From Heterobilharzia americana (taxonomy: Eukaryota > Platyhelminthes > Trematoda > Strigeidida > Schistosomatidae), in contig OX104134.1 of assembly GCA_944470555.2 (NCBI GenBank), positions 15,479,248 to 15,543,247 of the forward strand: DNA of 64,000 nt, in the 5' to 3' direction. Below, one piece after another: positions 36,438 to 48,217 of the stretch (the first letter of the stretch is position 1; each line of letters starts with the position of its first letter). The position numbers and the translations under genes are program-made. Below the pieces are notes generated by a model, which was not told where the DNA came from, did no database searches, and saw nothing but the letters and a program-made list of their open reading frames with translations.

Positions 36438-36690
36438 ACACTGAGAAGGCCGGCTGGGGACATCACGCGTCAGGCCAGGCCGTCGAGTGGAACCCCCATG
36501 GGAAGCGACGAGTTGGACGTCCGAGGGTGACATGGAGGAGATCGTGCGAGGAGGAAATGAGAGCTTGTGGGCAGTCGCGGAGCCAGGTTCAAAAGATTTC
36601 AGAGAACAGAGTTCACTGGAGACGTGCTACTGAAGCCTTATGTTCAATTAGGAACCCAAGTGATTAATAATAATAAAAATAAATATAAAA
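36438..36690 (+). mobile_element. Second non-LTR retrotransposon 3' end, same family as 26690-27092
   Basis: The plus strand repeats the C-terminal block seen at 26.8 kb (shared strings GGAACCC, GGGAAGCGACGAGTTGG, GTCCGAGGGTG, GGAGCCAGG). An internal insertion near 36475 shifts the frame. It ends in an AAT/AAAT-rich tail. It is 5'-truncated and inactive. Confidence 0.65.
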
Positions 36691-37232
36691 ATGTCAAATT
36701 CCAGACTTTGGTATTGGCTGGATCAACTACCATCACCAAAATTACACTCGATTTTCTATTCATTCACAAATCCAGTACTAAGTACCTGTTTCACATTATG
36801 GCTTTTATTACTGTTATTATTAACATTCAAATGCAATGATTATTTTGCTTAATGGTATTGCGAAGAAGGTGAATTCGTTGAACTGTTTCATGCTGAAAAT
36901 TCTATATTGTCACACAAGTTGTTTTAAATAAGCCTATCATTATTATTGTTATTATTATTATGGATAGTTTCCTCAGTAGAAGCTATAGTTTGTACGGAGG
37001 AATCAGACTATGCTTTTGATTTCTTTTACAGCATTCGTGATAAATATGATCTATATTTTTATCATGTAATTGGAAACAGTACCTCGTTCAAAAGTTTTCA
37101 AAATGAAATACCTCACATAAACAAATATGACACGTCATCCATTTTGATTGTTTGTACAAAAACGCCCCTATTTTCCAACGATTATATACCCTGTTCATCT
37201 TCTTGTCATACTTCCATACAGTTGCATACCAA

Positions 37233-37234
<2 letters not shown>

Positions 37235-37311
<77 letters not shown>
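37235..37311. repeat. TA dinucleotide microsatellite
   Basis: About 77 bases of uninterrupted AT repeat. It creates an apparent Ile-Tyr open frame on the plus strand that is not a gene. Confidence 0.95.
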
Positions 37312-37313
<2 letters not shown>

Positions 37314-37924
37314 TGGACTGTATAGCAATAACCTTAGGCTTCACCCTTGAAGGTCACTTGGTCCAGCGAAAACAGTAAGAAGCGGCGAAAATGATGAAAA
37401 GTTTGTTGTCAAGCCTAATATTTCTAGAAAGTAATAGTTGATATACATTTCGGATGGTGTTGGTTTGTGCTGCACGTTTCTAGGATTCCTTTTAGCCAGT
37501 CTGAGACAGCCATACCCACGTGGATTTTCACCAATGTTCAGAATGCCATGACTGGTTGTAAAGGCTTTACAGGAAAATCAAAGTTTACTTGAGTAATCTT
37601 GGGGATATTGTCTCACTCCATAACTATCAGTTACTCATGCTATAAAACGTTTACTCACTAACTTCACTAGAGGATGGTCTTTCCTTAGGGTGTAAGGGTA
37701 ATGGAAGGTTATGGCAAAATGGAGATTTTTACTGAATAGTTAAAGGCTAAATAGCTAAAATAGTTTGTTACGCCTAATTTAGTTACAGTATGACGCATTG
37801 CCAGTCAGAGTACGTAAGAGTGTTCAGAACAATATGAGACCAAACTTATGGATCTGAACAAATGAAAAAGAACACTTTGGGAAAAACAATCAGTTAAAGG
37901 ATGAAAAACTTTTCTGATGGTTTC

Positions 37925-38445
37925 AAAGTGGTAGTCATCATAGATGGAAATCAGATAGAAGGCCATTTAAAACTTGGGAGTGCTGGATAGTTGTTTCTTC
38001 CCAGTATGTACTCTTCGGCAGTGCACATCCTCGACCTTCATACCTCATAGTGAGCAGTTTACTATCCGGCCAGTGGTTCGGAACCCAACGGTCCACATTT
38101 TCTTAATTCTGTCAATTCGTGATATAGCGCAACCATCGTCCAATGCCATTGTTGACTATTCCTTCTAAAACCAGGATTGGTTGTTCCCAAAGATCATGGC
38201 TTTTAATACAGGTTTATGAAATTCCCCTCGGATAATGTCACTACTGAGTACCAGACAGTAATTAAATTTGGAGGTTCGTGGTAATTTATTGGTTTCTTTC
38301 TGTCGCGACGTAATTGTTTACTTTAAGTATTCTCCTGTTGAACACACTAATTCCCATACTAGGAAGAAACAGCTGCCCAGTGATAGCACCCTCTCAGTGG
38401 TTCTCCTACCCACGTCAGTAGGCGATGAATACTATTATAAAATTA
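37925..38445 (-). mobile_element. Foldback hammerhead repeat, family B copy 4, about 0.5 kb
   Basis: Left end (37925-37990) and right end (38354-38435) carry the outward-pointing terminal segment. On the minus strand near 38010-38025 a hammerhead-like module reads GCACTGCCGAAGAG...GAAACAAC, with the first box changed to CCGAAGA. The interior shares the string CTGTCAATT(C/A)GTGAT with the 22.1-kb copy. Damage predicts no cleavage. Confidence 0.55.
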
Positions 38446-39119
38446 ATAGATCTTCATAAACCTCCAACTTGATAGTAATTGTTTTAACGATCATCATCCT
38501 GATATTCTGATTATAGACAGTAGCTATCCTTTCATTAAAATATCCGCCTAAAACAGTTCTAATAGACATTTCAGTCAGAAAGGATAAACTATTTTGGCTC
38601 TTAAACTTAATCCCCACTGATGTCTTTGGAGGACTATCCTATTTTTCGGGTTACGCAGAATTTTGTAAAAGTGATCTGTCACTATGATTCTTCCTCAGCA
38701 GCTATTTAAGGGACAGTAGTATTCCATAATATCTAAAAAGTCTTATTCATTCTCCTGAATATGGTGTTTGTAGTATTCTTTTACAATAACTATTTCTTTC
38801 CTCTCAATCTAATAATTCATAATGTTATATGCTATAATCACTAAACATTTGAACATTGAACATATTATTTTCGCAAAACAAAAAGTTGCTCTGTTAAATG
38901 TTACTAACGCCTTAATTTTCATTTCATTTCAAAACACTACCAGCAATAGTCACGAAATAAGACATGTTGATAGTAATTAATCATCTAATTTCACGTGTTT
39001 CTTTTTGTTGCTACAGGATGCAAGAAAAAATTATTGATCCAAAAGCCTTTAGCGCAAACAGTTTTTTTCAGTAAAATAAAACCATAGTGGCTGTTATTTT
39101 TTTAACATCCAACCAATTC

Positions 39120-39420
39120 AGAGAAGGGAAATCTGAAGACCCTTATAAATGACGAAGATATAGTAGTAATCAAATCAGATAAAATCACATCAACAGTAAT
39201 ATCAAACTAACATGATGTTATTTTAAAAAAAGGTGATGAACGTTTCCGAACAGAAGTTAAGAAGCTAGAGCTTGATAATATGAACAAGATCAGCAATAAA
39301 CAGCCAATAGAATACACCGAAGGACACCATTTATAGGTGAGTTGATCCAAGGCTTAAAACCAATGGTCCCAGAAACGAATTATTCCCATTATCCTATTAG
39401 CCTATCAGCCGGCTTAAAAA
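39120..39420 (+). mobile_element. Decayed Penelope-like reverse transcriptase fragment
   Basis: Plus-strand frames read TLINDEDIVVIKSDKITS, then DVILKKGDERFRTEV and NKQPIEYTEGHHL. The DIVVIKSDK-type stretch is typical of the N-terminal part of Penelope-like reverse transcriptases. Stops and shifts break it up. Confidence 0.45.
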
Positions 39421-39479
39421 TTAATGTAACCTACAAGCTGTGTAAATAATTGGTGGTTAAGTGAATGAGATAGTATGGA

Positions 39480-39803
39480 GGGCCTTAAACGACGCCCTAG
39501 CAAAGATCGAAATAACCAATTATGCTATTTTATTTCGTCTGGAAAGGCAGCTTTCCCAAAATAAAAGTCTAATTGATTATTACAGTTGTTGCTAAGGTGG
39601 CCTTTAAAGACACTCCAAATAAGGGCTTAAAAAGAGTGACTTTAAGGATAATCTTTAAAGGCCAGCAAGCAACTGCTGAAATGACCAATCAAGCTTCGAT
39701 ATTTCGCATGAAAAAGTACTTTTCCACAAAATAATGTAATTGGCTGTCTCATGAGTTTCTAGTATGGCCTTTAAAGTCACTCTTAAAGGCAGTCTTAAGG
39801 TAA
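39480..39803. repeat. Two adjacent MITE-like palindromes (GGCCTTTAAAG family)
   Basis: Two imperfect palindromes follow each other. Both use ends containing GGCCTTTAAAG and AGTGACTTTAAAG-type strings, with AATTGGTTATT-like inner parts. They look like decayed short inverted-repeat elements. A related half lies at 42815-42895. Confidence 0.5.
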
Positions 39804-42046
39804 ATTTGAAAAAAATGGTTAGTTTTGATAAGTCAAGCCTGCACACTAATTCACTAAATAATCTGACTATCAATGCAGTTAGAAATGCACGCAAACATTG
39901 GCAGTACCTCATATTATGAACAATAATGCCAGTTGAATAAATTATTTTTTGCTTGCAGTTAACCCTTAGTTCTAGTTATTAAGTTTCAAAATATACGAAA
40001 GAATGGGGGCAGGAACTTATTCACGGAGGACATTCAATGTCGCTCTAATAATTTAATAAATGTGGAAGAGATGACTACAATGTTGAAGGCTCAGTGTAAC
40101 GAAAGATTTGTGGCTCAGATAACCTCATTGATTGACGCATCTCAATGTACATATAAACCAGAAAGTAATGGAGAGCATCTGATAACCTTCAGCCAGGTGG
40201 ATTTCATTGAATGCATCCAATCCAGGAGTTTAACTAGCAGCTATTGAAATGCATGTCGAAAAATAATACATAAGAGGAATACTACAGTTTCGCACTCATA
40301 AGTTTGTCTGGAAATAAGCAATAAACTGTGAGGATAAAACCGCTAGTAGTAGCACAACTAAAACAAATAATATGATTAGTAATAATAATAGTGGCAATAA
40401 CAGAGAATTTACAAACTCTAGTGCGTTTATATAAACAATGAAAATCAGAAACCCTACAAAAGATTTTCGATAAGTTCGTGATAAGATATTCATTTAGACC
40501 TTTCTACTGAAGCGTCCTCTGGAACTTATCACATACAACAGTTTAACTTATCGAACTCCTTACAGTAGATATGAGTTCAGAGACATAAGGGAGCTATTTG
40601 GAGCCATGAGACTGAATGGTTGATTCAATTTCTATTAAAAATCTAAGGAAAACCTCTGTCATGTGCAACAAGTATCTTTCATCATCAATCTAGGATCTGC
40701 ATGAAATTCTACTGGTAATGAAAACAAGTAATGAAAGGTAGTCAAACTATAAAAACCAAACCATAGAGTTGCATACCCACTTGAGTATGAATATAAATCG
40801 TAAATTGTCTCGAAGGACACTTTAACTCTGTTTCTTCTGATAATGAAAGGAAACTGAAAACAAACTGCTTTAAGTAGTTTAAGAGTAGGACTTGAGCATT
40901 GCAGTGATACATAATTCCATGTTATTTTGTTTGTGAAACAGTATTATTTACTCCATGACGTTTCAATTAGAGTTTATTGTGCATATTCATGTCAAATTTA
41001 GCTTCACAGCTTTCAAATCCTGTTTTTTGTGGTTCTCTCTCTTCGCCTTCATCTATCGTATGGGTAGTAGAATTTTCCAAATATCCAAAATAGGTGAACA
41101 AAAGTCAAAGTAGTCTACTAGGACCAATTAAAATAACTACACACGACAGCTTGACCAAGTCTAGCATCACAGACTCTAGTGAGATAAGAAATCTCGCAAT
41201 TACATACAATCATACAGTAAGAAGTGGAAGTGATATTCCTTAAAACCGAATAAGTGGTGTGGAAGGAAAGATTGAAAATTGAAGCTTGTTTGCCGAATTA
41301 ACATCCAACATATGTAGTAGTAACGACTCGATACCTGATGCAAATATCAGAAAAATTATACTACCTACAAAACAAATGAAGTAGAACAAACAGAACTATA
41401 AAACAGGATGTGAAAGATATAAATTCACCTGTTATGAATATGAACAATAAACTCTGTTCGAAACGTGATCCAGTAAATAATACTGTTTCACTTTGCAAAA
41501 TATCTAACAAACAAATTAACAGGAAACTCTGCCTTGAGGCCTAAATTCTTCTACTCATATATTTATTCAGCGCCTTTCTTCATCTACAGTACCCAAGATA
41601 TTGAATAAGTGCTGAAAAAGCAGGTGAGTCTTTTGTGCCACCTGATTAGTCGAGTGCGAGAAGATCCTAGTCAGATTTCTAAAGAATGAGCATACATCTA
41701 TTGAACAAACATACACACACACATTCATGAGTAAAAATGACAACAGACTGAGTAATTATTTACCGTAAAAGATAAGTGGACTAGATACTCCTCGTATAAA
41801 GAGTTCTAACACTGAAAGTGTTTGATGAGTCTGTAAGATCATTTCCTTAGGGTTCACTCATAAGGGGAAATTTCCATGCAGACTGATATACAGGCTTCTA
41901 CTGTCTGATTAGAGTTATCTGAACACAAACTGGTCAGTTCTCTTCTGCTGCATGTCGTAATAAAAAAAATGAATTAATGATGAAAGGTTACTAAATTGCG
42001 CTTTAGAGAATTATAATAGCAAAAATAGTAAAAACAAACAACTTAC

Positions 42047-42076
42047 CTTATTGTATGGTGCCTCTTCTAAATAATC
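42047..42076 (-). CDS. 30-nt micro-exon, possibly navigator-like gene
   Basis: A 30-nt segment has an acceptor TTTTGATGTAG and an ideal donor AAG|GTAAGT (42041-42046). Only phase 0 is open, reading DYLEEAPYNK. The next exon found (33368-35965) enters in a different phase, so at least one more exon would have to lie between them. Assignment to the same gene is by strand and position only. Confidence 0.4.
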
Positions 42077-42814
42077 CTACATCAAAAGTTGAAATTTACT
42101 TAGGTGCGCAAGCAAACTTATATAATAGAAACTAATATTCAATTTATTATCCTACTAAAACATATGTGGTTGATTCGCCTGTCAAAACTTTAGACTGTGT
42201 ACATCTGAAGAAGTAAGCAGTAGGGGTCTAAAAAGTAGGTCAAAGAGCAATAGAGACACAAACATTTGTAGATAAGAACATAAAAACAGATACATGGAAA
42301 CACGTGGAAACTCAGAAAAAGTGTGTAACATTGTTTTGTACCTGAGATATATATGTATGCATACGTAAGTACATTTACAGACCAATACGTGGTTTTCTGT
42401 GGTATTTCTGTAATATTTGATGTGACCTTTAGTTATGTGCACACAGTTTTGAATGGCTAAACCTGATTACATAGTGAATTGTTTGTTTTGTGTGTTATTA
42501 CATCACCAGCCGGTTCTTCTATACACCTAACATACTCCATAATTACCTGTACTGTTTTTTGTTCACTTTATAGTTATTACTTTCGGAGATTAAATTTACC
42601 TAGTGATATCAACGGAGTTGATTACTTACACCAGAAGCAAACTCTAGAAATAAATTTCTTATAAAAAAGAAAAAACCTATCTTGTAACTAAATGGATTAA
42701 TTTTTAAGATTAATAAGTGGTATGAGAGCATCGAATCAGGAGTAACTCCAAAAGCCAACATGACAACTGATGAGATAAATAATTACGTTTCTTTATTTTA
42801 TAAAAAAGCCACCT

Positions 42815-42895
42815 TCTCAGCCAAAGTGCTGAAATCTAATTGGTTATTTCAACATTTGCTAGGGTGGCCTTTAAAGTTACTCTCAGATTAATACG
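42815..42895. repeat. Fragment related to the 39.5-kb palindromes
   Basis: Shares AATTGGTTATTTCAACATTTG and GGTGGCCTTTAAAG-type strings with the palindromes at 39480-39803. Confidence 0.5.
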
Positions 42896-44431
42896 TCTTA
42901 ATATCAGGTTATTATACTGTTCAATAAACCTCAGATAAGTGGCATGTCGTTAAAATCAGTTTACTTCACTTTGAAGAGATTATCACAACCATAGGGTTGA
43001 AATCTGAACTCTTTATTCCAAAAGGTATCTTAGTAAGGTGTAAATGCTTAGAAATGTTGGGTGCCGTTATTCTTCTCTTTTTTTCTGTGTTCTCTTGTCG
43101 AACAACGTTGTCAGTTTCCACTTAAATTCATCTTCATCTTATTGTAATTACCGCCTATGTAATTGATTATTATCTTACTTCTAAGAGTGTTATCCCAACT
43201 CTATAGGCCACTTTACAACATTTTAGTCATATTCCATTCCGACTTTACGCCTTTAATTCTCTAACCATTTTTCAATGAAATGAGTTTTCACACCGTATAT
43301 TTTGCTCAACCTTATGAGTTTGACGAATTCTGCCACAATTATAATTGATATAAATGCAGTGTATTCTACATTTTATGAAACAGCATTTTGGTAAGCGAAT
43401 TGATACTGCCATTTAAAGAAGTTTCCCATTTGTTGCAGAAAAAGCACATCACTAGTAGAAGTCGTCCTTCATTTCATAATTACATGTATACAGCCTTAAT
43501 AAAAAGTTGCGATAACATCATTGTAAAAGGCAAATAATCAGGCAAGTAGGAATGTCGTTACATACAAAACATGATACACAGACAGAAATCGAGAGCAGGC
43601 AAAAAAATAAATTTTTAATAATGACAACCACTGTGATGTCATTAGGAATGTTGCATGAAAAGAATTTTCTGAAAAATTTCGCTAGAAGAAAAGCTCATTA
43701 AGCCTTTTCAGTCGTATCTGAAGTCATCACTGATTTGACTGCATGCTGAATGTCAATTTAATTTCAGTAAAGCATAGCATTAAGCGTTTCAACAATTGTT
43801 ACATGTAAATATTACTGGAATATAGGAACTAAGAAAAAACTGTGATGTAAAACCTTCAGTTTTTAAGGTTTTTGAAAACATTACTAGAATTTGTAGTAAA
43901 CCAAGCTCACTGTAAAGATGATCAAGTAAGTTACCAAATTAGTCCTGATGGATTTTATGAGCGTTTTACTGATACAACCGATACTTAACTAACTATTGCC
44001 TCAAGATAACTGGTGAATACAACTTGATCGAAAATGGTACCACAAATATTAGGCCCCAGGTGAAAATTTGGCACTAGAAATGTTATATTTATGAGTTTTA
44101 TAGTGTTTGATATAAAAGAATTTCAGCAAATATAGTCTATACTTGCTGTTAAACAATGAAAAAGTTTGAAATACCTTCAGAAGCGTGATAATTAAGCACC
44201 TGTGTCATAATGATTATGGAATAAGAATTTTGAATCCATACAATCTTATCATTATTCAAATTAATACAAGTACATATTGGTTTACATAACTAACTGCTAT
44301 CTGACTGGTCAAATCACATCCATGTTTTGGAAATTATTTAGTCCTTAACCTTGAGTAAGTAAAGTAAGTTTCATCTTTCAAGTTTATTATCAGAAATTCA
44401 CCCCAATGAATAAAACATATTATTTTGTATT
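42896..44431. other. Nothing recognised
   Basis: AT-rich sequence with no open frame of coding character, and no member of the repeat families described elsewhere. Confidence 0.4.
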
Positions 44432-44940
44432 TTGAGGGAGTTGTGGGGATTTGAAAATATTTCAAGTTGTTATTCATCGTAGACTGACGTCAGTTGGAGG
44501 AACAAAGGAAACCTGGGAGCACTAAACAGCCGTTCCTTCAAAATTCAATTTAACTGGTGCTCATTGGTGACTAGCTTCGAGAGGTATTCCCAAAGTTCCA
44601 ATGAGGAGTCGTGACCGGTGGGGGCAAGGCCTGATGGTTGTGAGGACAGTTACTCAACGATGACATTGGGTGGTGGTTGCTCTATACCGTGAGCTAACAG
44701 AAGTTGGAAATATGAACCATTGGATTCCGAACCAGTGGCTCAATGGTAATGTGCTGGCCACGGAACCGGTAGGTCGCGGGTTCGGTCCCTAGCAGGGTCG
44801 TGGGTGAGCACTGCTGAGGAGTCACATACTAGGACGAAACATTGCTTTATGATAATGTATAAACACTGGACAGCTGTTCTGTCCAACTGATATAAATTCT
44901 TGATCAAAACTACCTTAAAATTCATAAATTCACCCAAACA
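44432..44940 (+). mobile_element. Family B hammerhead repeat, copy 6, with clear tRNA-like promoter
   Basis: The left end (44458-44540) is the outward segment. On the plus strand a tRNA-like head follows: AGTGGCTCAATGGTAATG (44734-44751, A box) and GGGTTCGGTCCC (44778-44789, B box). Then come GAGCACTG, CTGAGGA (44814-44820), a stem II GTCA...GGAC with one mismatch, and GAAAC (44836-44840). The 3' half of stem I has been displaced by unrelated sequence. A region at 44560-44730 is shared with 46925-47090, so the family has a long 5' part. It has the best promoter-plus-core combination of family B here. Confidence 0.65.
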
Positions 44941-45071
44941 CTAGCTTCGATAGATCACTAGTCACACATATTTTCAAAGTATAAGGCTTTAAGTGTTGAA
45001 AGACGGTTGTCTGGTTAAAAGAATTCGTGCACACAAACCAGCTGTTGGATGGCAAAAAGTGTAGTTATATA

Positions 45072-45268
45072 ATTTGTAGGGGGGGGGTTATAGGGATTTA
45101 TCTATCGATTTCGGGTTGGTATTCATCATGGAATGACACTAGTTGGAGAAACACTGGAAACCCGGGAGCACTCGACAGCTGTTTTGCCCTAGTATGGGAC
45201 CCCTCAGCAGTGCGCACTCATTACCCTGCCAGGGATCAGTTCATGATGAATACCAACTTGAAATCAGT
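45072..45268. mobile_element. Family B foldback repeat, copy 7
   Basis: Left and right ends (GTTGGTATTCATCATGGA and TCATGATGAATACCAAC) are inverted. The inner minus-strand hammerhead reads CTGAGGG and CAAAAC in place of CTGAGGA and CGAAAC, so both boxes are mutated. A G-run precedes the left end, as it does at 13.1 and 44.4 kb. Confidence 0.6.
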
Positions 45269-46764
45269 GTAGCCACTAACATTTTGGCGTTGACAGACAA
45301 TTTATTGATCAGGCTTTCAATACAATCACTAAGCCCAGTGAAGACTCAATGTGAAGCGTTTTGTTTGATAGTGGATGTTTACAGTCAAACATTTGGGAGC
45401 CCTACTTGTACATACACTCAGTTGTAATGTGTTGACAAGCATAAGACCTAAATTCGGGGATTCCTACTATTTGACTCTGACTCTCTGGAATCAAAATAAC
45501 TAATATGACTTGACTACTTTGGGGGCTTTGAAGTGTCATTCGAAATGCTGTTAAATATGGTGTAACAAACAATAATCGTAGCTCACGAGGGTAATTTTGA
45601 TAGCGCTATATTTTCTGAGCTGGATGGTTTAATCATGGAGCTTTTATTGTCATTCTAGACGACATCTCACACCTAGTGAAAGCAGCAGTGACTAAATAAA
45701 CCTACTTCACTTTTAAATATATCATTCTTTTCCATTTCCACTATCATTGCGTTTGTAGAACAACCTGGTGGTATTTCTATGCTTCTCTTTAAACACTGAT
45801 ATTTGGAAATACTGTCCACTGCTACCCCATAAGTGTAATTTCAGCTTTATTACTTTTCTCGTTTGAAACTAAATTTGTCATTCTACAACTGAATCTCAAG
45901 TCAAGTTAGTTTGAAATATTCCACCTTGAAAGAAAAAAGTTAACTTCGTCAGTAAGAATTATTTTCCCATCTGGAAAGTGATGTGCGTGGTATCACTACA
46001 CATAACTAGTCATCATTTAAAGTAAATAAGGGACACTGTTATAGTGACAAATAGACCGACAGCCTTGATATCAAGTATTTCGGAATTGCAGTTGCGAAAG
46101 ATATAACTTCAACACCTCCATTTGACAGGAGTTTTCCAAATGCTTCACTACCTGAACATCACTATAACTGTCTTCGCTTTCTACACCTGTGAAATGAACA
46201 CAAGAGATATTTGTAATCTTTTAACTGTCAGTCTTTCTTCCACTTTGCCGTAGAATAAATTGCAAAGATTACCTTCTCACTGTCCTTGTATTCACACCAT
46301 CAGTATCACATCTATATAACTGGGTTTTATGTCCACAACACACCATGATTTATAAAAATGAAATTATTTACTTTGTGTATCAAAATCGGAATAATGCACA
46401 ATAATCGATTTCACTAAAAATGTAACTATTTAGCAACTGTGGATAGTACGGAATTGAGTGAGAAGTCAATACAAAGTTCTTTAGTTGAGCTATGCAGTAA
46501 CAATCGAAAATAGGTCTTAAGCAAAGTGTCTTTCAAAACGAATAACAGTCTATGATCCCGGTTTTCATCTCCTTGATAGGTTATGACCTTTTTGTGACAT
46601 AACACAGATATTATTACATTTTTTGGTAAGTTTCTATGTGATCCGAAGTGATGCTTGCCAGTTACAACTTATTTTTACATGTTATAAATTTGGCAGGATT
46701 ATATGGTGCATGAAACGCTAACCACGTTTTGGCAAATATTTTTTGATTCTGAGTTCTTATCATT

Positions 46765-46890
46765 CAGTTGTTGAAGCAGTGAAAACCTTGGAGCACTGGA
46801 CAGCCGTTTTGTTCAGTTTTCCCAGACTTTTTTGGTTCTCCAACTGATATTGGTCCGTGGTGAATACTAACTCAAAATTTAAATCCCGAT
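46765..46890 (+). repeat. Family B 3' fragment, copy 9
   Basis: Contains GAGCACTGGACAGC, a shortened loop, then CCAACTGATATTGGTCCGTGG and the family tail CAAAATTTAAATCCCGATT. There is no intact core. Confidence 0.5.
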
Positions 46891-46924
46891 TTACATCAAA
46901 ACACATTACTGTACATTGTTCATT

Positions 46925-47310
46925 AGCGACATACTGTCAGGTGGATATCACGAAGTTCTAATAAGATGTCGTGACCTATGGGATCAACCAGTCGAAAGAG
47001 GAGTGGATGCTATCCACAGACCTTGGGTGACAGTCCCGCTATATCGCGAACTGAACGAAGTAGGAAACTGTGAACCACTGAACTATGACCCAGTGGCTGA
47101 GTGGTTAACACGTTGGTGTTGAGATCTGAAAGTCCTGAGTCTGGTCCCTAGCAGGGTTGTGGTTGCGTACTGCTGAGGAGGCCCATACTAGGACAAGGTG
47201 GTTGTCCAGTCCTCCCAGGTTTTCAGTGGTTCTCCAACTTATGTCAGTTTGTCACGGATGCTACCTCAAATATAAAATCCTCATTAACCTCAAAATACAT
47301 TTTTTATCAT
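46925..47310 (+). mobile_element. Family B hammerhead repeat, copy 10
   Basis: Plus strand: shared 5' part (46925-47090), A-box-like CAGTGGCTGAGTGGTTAAC, B-box-like GAGTCTGGTCCC, then ACTGCTGAGGAG with the first core box intact. The second box is CAAGGT in place of CGAAAC, so it is inactive. The tail (AAATATAAAATCCTCATT) matches the tail of the 4.7-kb copy. Confidence 0.6.
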
Positions 47311-47895
47311 ACATTATCTTTTTTCATCGTAACTTTATGAGTCGAGTCTAGTTGTTGATGGATTACATTGGTAAATCGGTTAAACTGTTTAGATTGACCC
47401 TAACCTATTTGGGAATAACATAGTCTGAACAGTACACTTTATCTTTTGTGTCCTTATTTTCACTAATAAGACGCTTACAAAGATAAAATACATAAATCAC
47501 TGAGGTTTTATTTCGTTCATTACCTTCAGTAACATTAAGTTAAAAAAGTTTAAGGAGACATTTAAAAAGTGATTAAGTTTGACCACCATTAATTTACAGA
47601 GCTGAACAACACACCCCTATTATTTTACACATCAGCGGCCCGCATTGTTGTAGTAGCATTCGCTCATCGACTCATTACTTATGCATGTGCTGACATAAGG
47701 TTAAACTTTATTTCACCGCCAGCATATGGTATATGCATGCAATTTAATTTAATTATGTTGCCAACAGTTAGAAGGTTTCTAAGTTTAAGTAAGTTCTTTT
47801 AAACAACTCTGCACATTCTTATAAGGAATTTTCAGCGAAAGTTTGTTAAAGGTGTGGGATTCATATGACCACTGAACAATATCAAACTGTAGTTA

Positions 47896-48165
47896 ATTGG
47901 ACCGAATTGATCAGTCTCTATTGGCATATAGGCTCCTGTGCGGATGCCTTGATATTGCCGGCGTTCTAGTTATGTTAATGATGGATCGTGGCTAGCAGTG
48001 GAATCCAGGATGCTCATTTCGTCCTATTTGGGACTCGTCAGCTGGATGCACCTGCCTCCCAGTAACAGATGTTGTTCCCACCGGGATTCGTATTCGGCAA
48101 TATCGAGGCATACTCACAGGAGCCCATATGCCAATAGAGAGCGATCAATTCGGCCCAATCGAAGA
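47896..48165 (-). mobile_element. Sm-alpha-like hammerhead repeat (family A, copy 5), ribozyme intact
   Basis: Minus-strand order: an inverted fragment of the family tail (48096-48165), a B-box-proximal CGAATCCCGGTGGG, the hammerhead (48001-48054), CACTGCTAGCCACGATCC, and the family tail with GGCAATATCAAGGCATCC (47896-47960). The A box is lost. The tail sequence thus flanks the copy on both sides in opposite orientation. Confidence 0.7.
48001..48054 (-). ncRNA. Type I hammerhead ribozyme, all core bases present
   Basis: First box CTGACGA at 48035-48041 (minus sense) and second box GAAA at 48017-48020. Stem II GUCC/GGAC is perfect. Stem I ATCCAG/CTGGAT is perfect. Stem III is the two-base-pair form A-U, U-A closed by loop GAGC. 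The predicted cleavage is after the C at 48009, before CTGG. The layout is that of the well-studied Schistosoma hammerhead, a type I ribozyme with a very short stem III whose activity relies on loop contacts. No core position is mutated, so activity is plausible. Confidence 0.75.
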
Positions 48166-48217
48166 CGGTATCACATAAAAACAATTATACTAAAACTATA
48201 CCCGTAGCACAAGAAGT

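Noticed and set aside
36946..37350. Plus-strand frame of 134 codons with an Ile-Tyr repeat
   Set aside because: Its second half is the TA microsatellite, and the first half has no recognisable motif or splice context.
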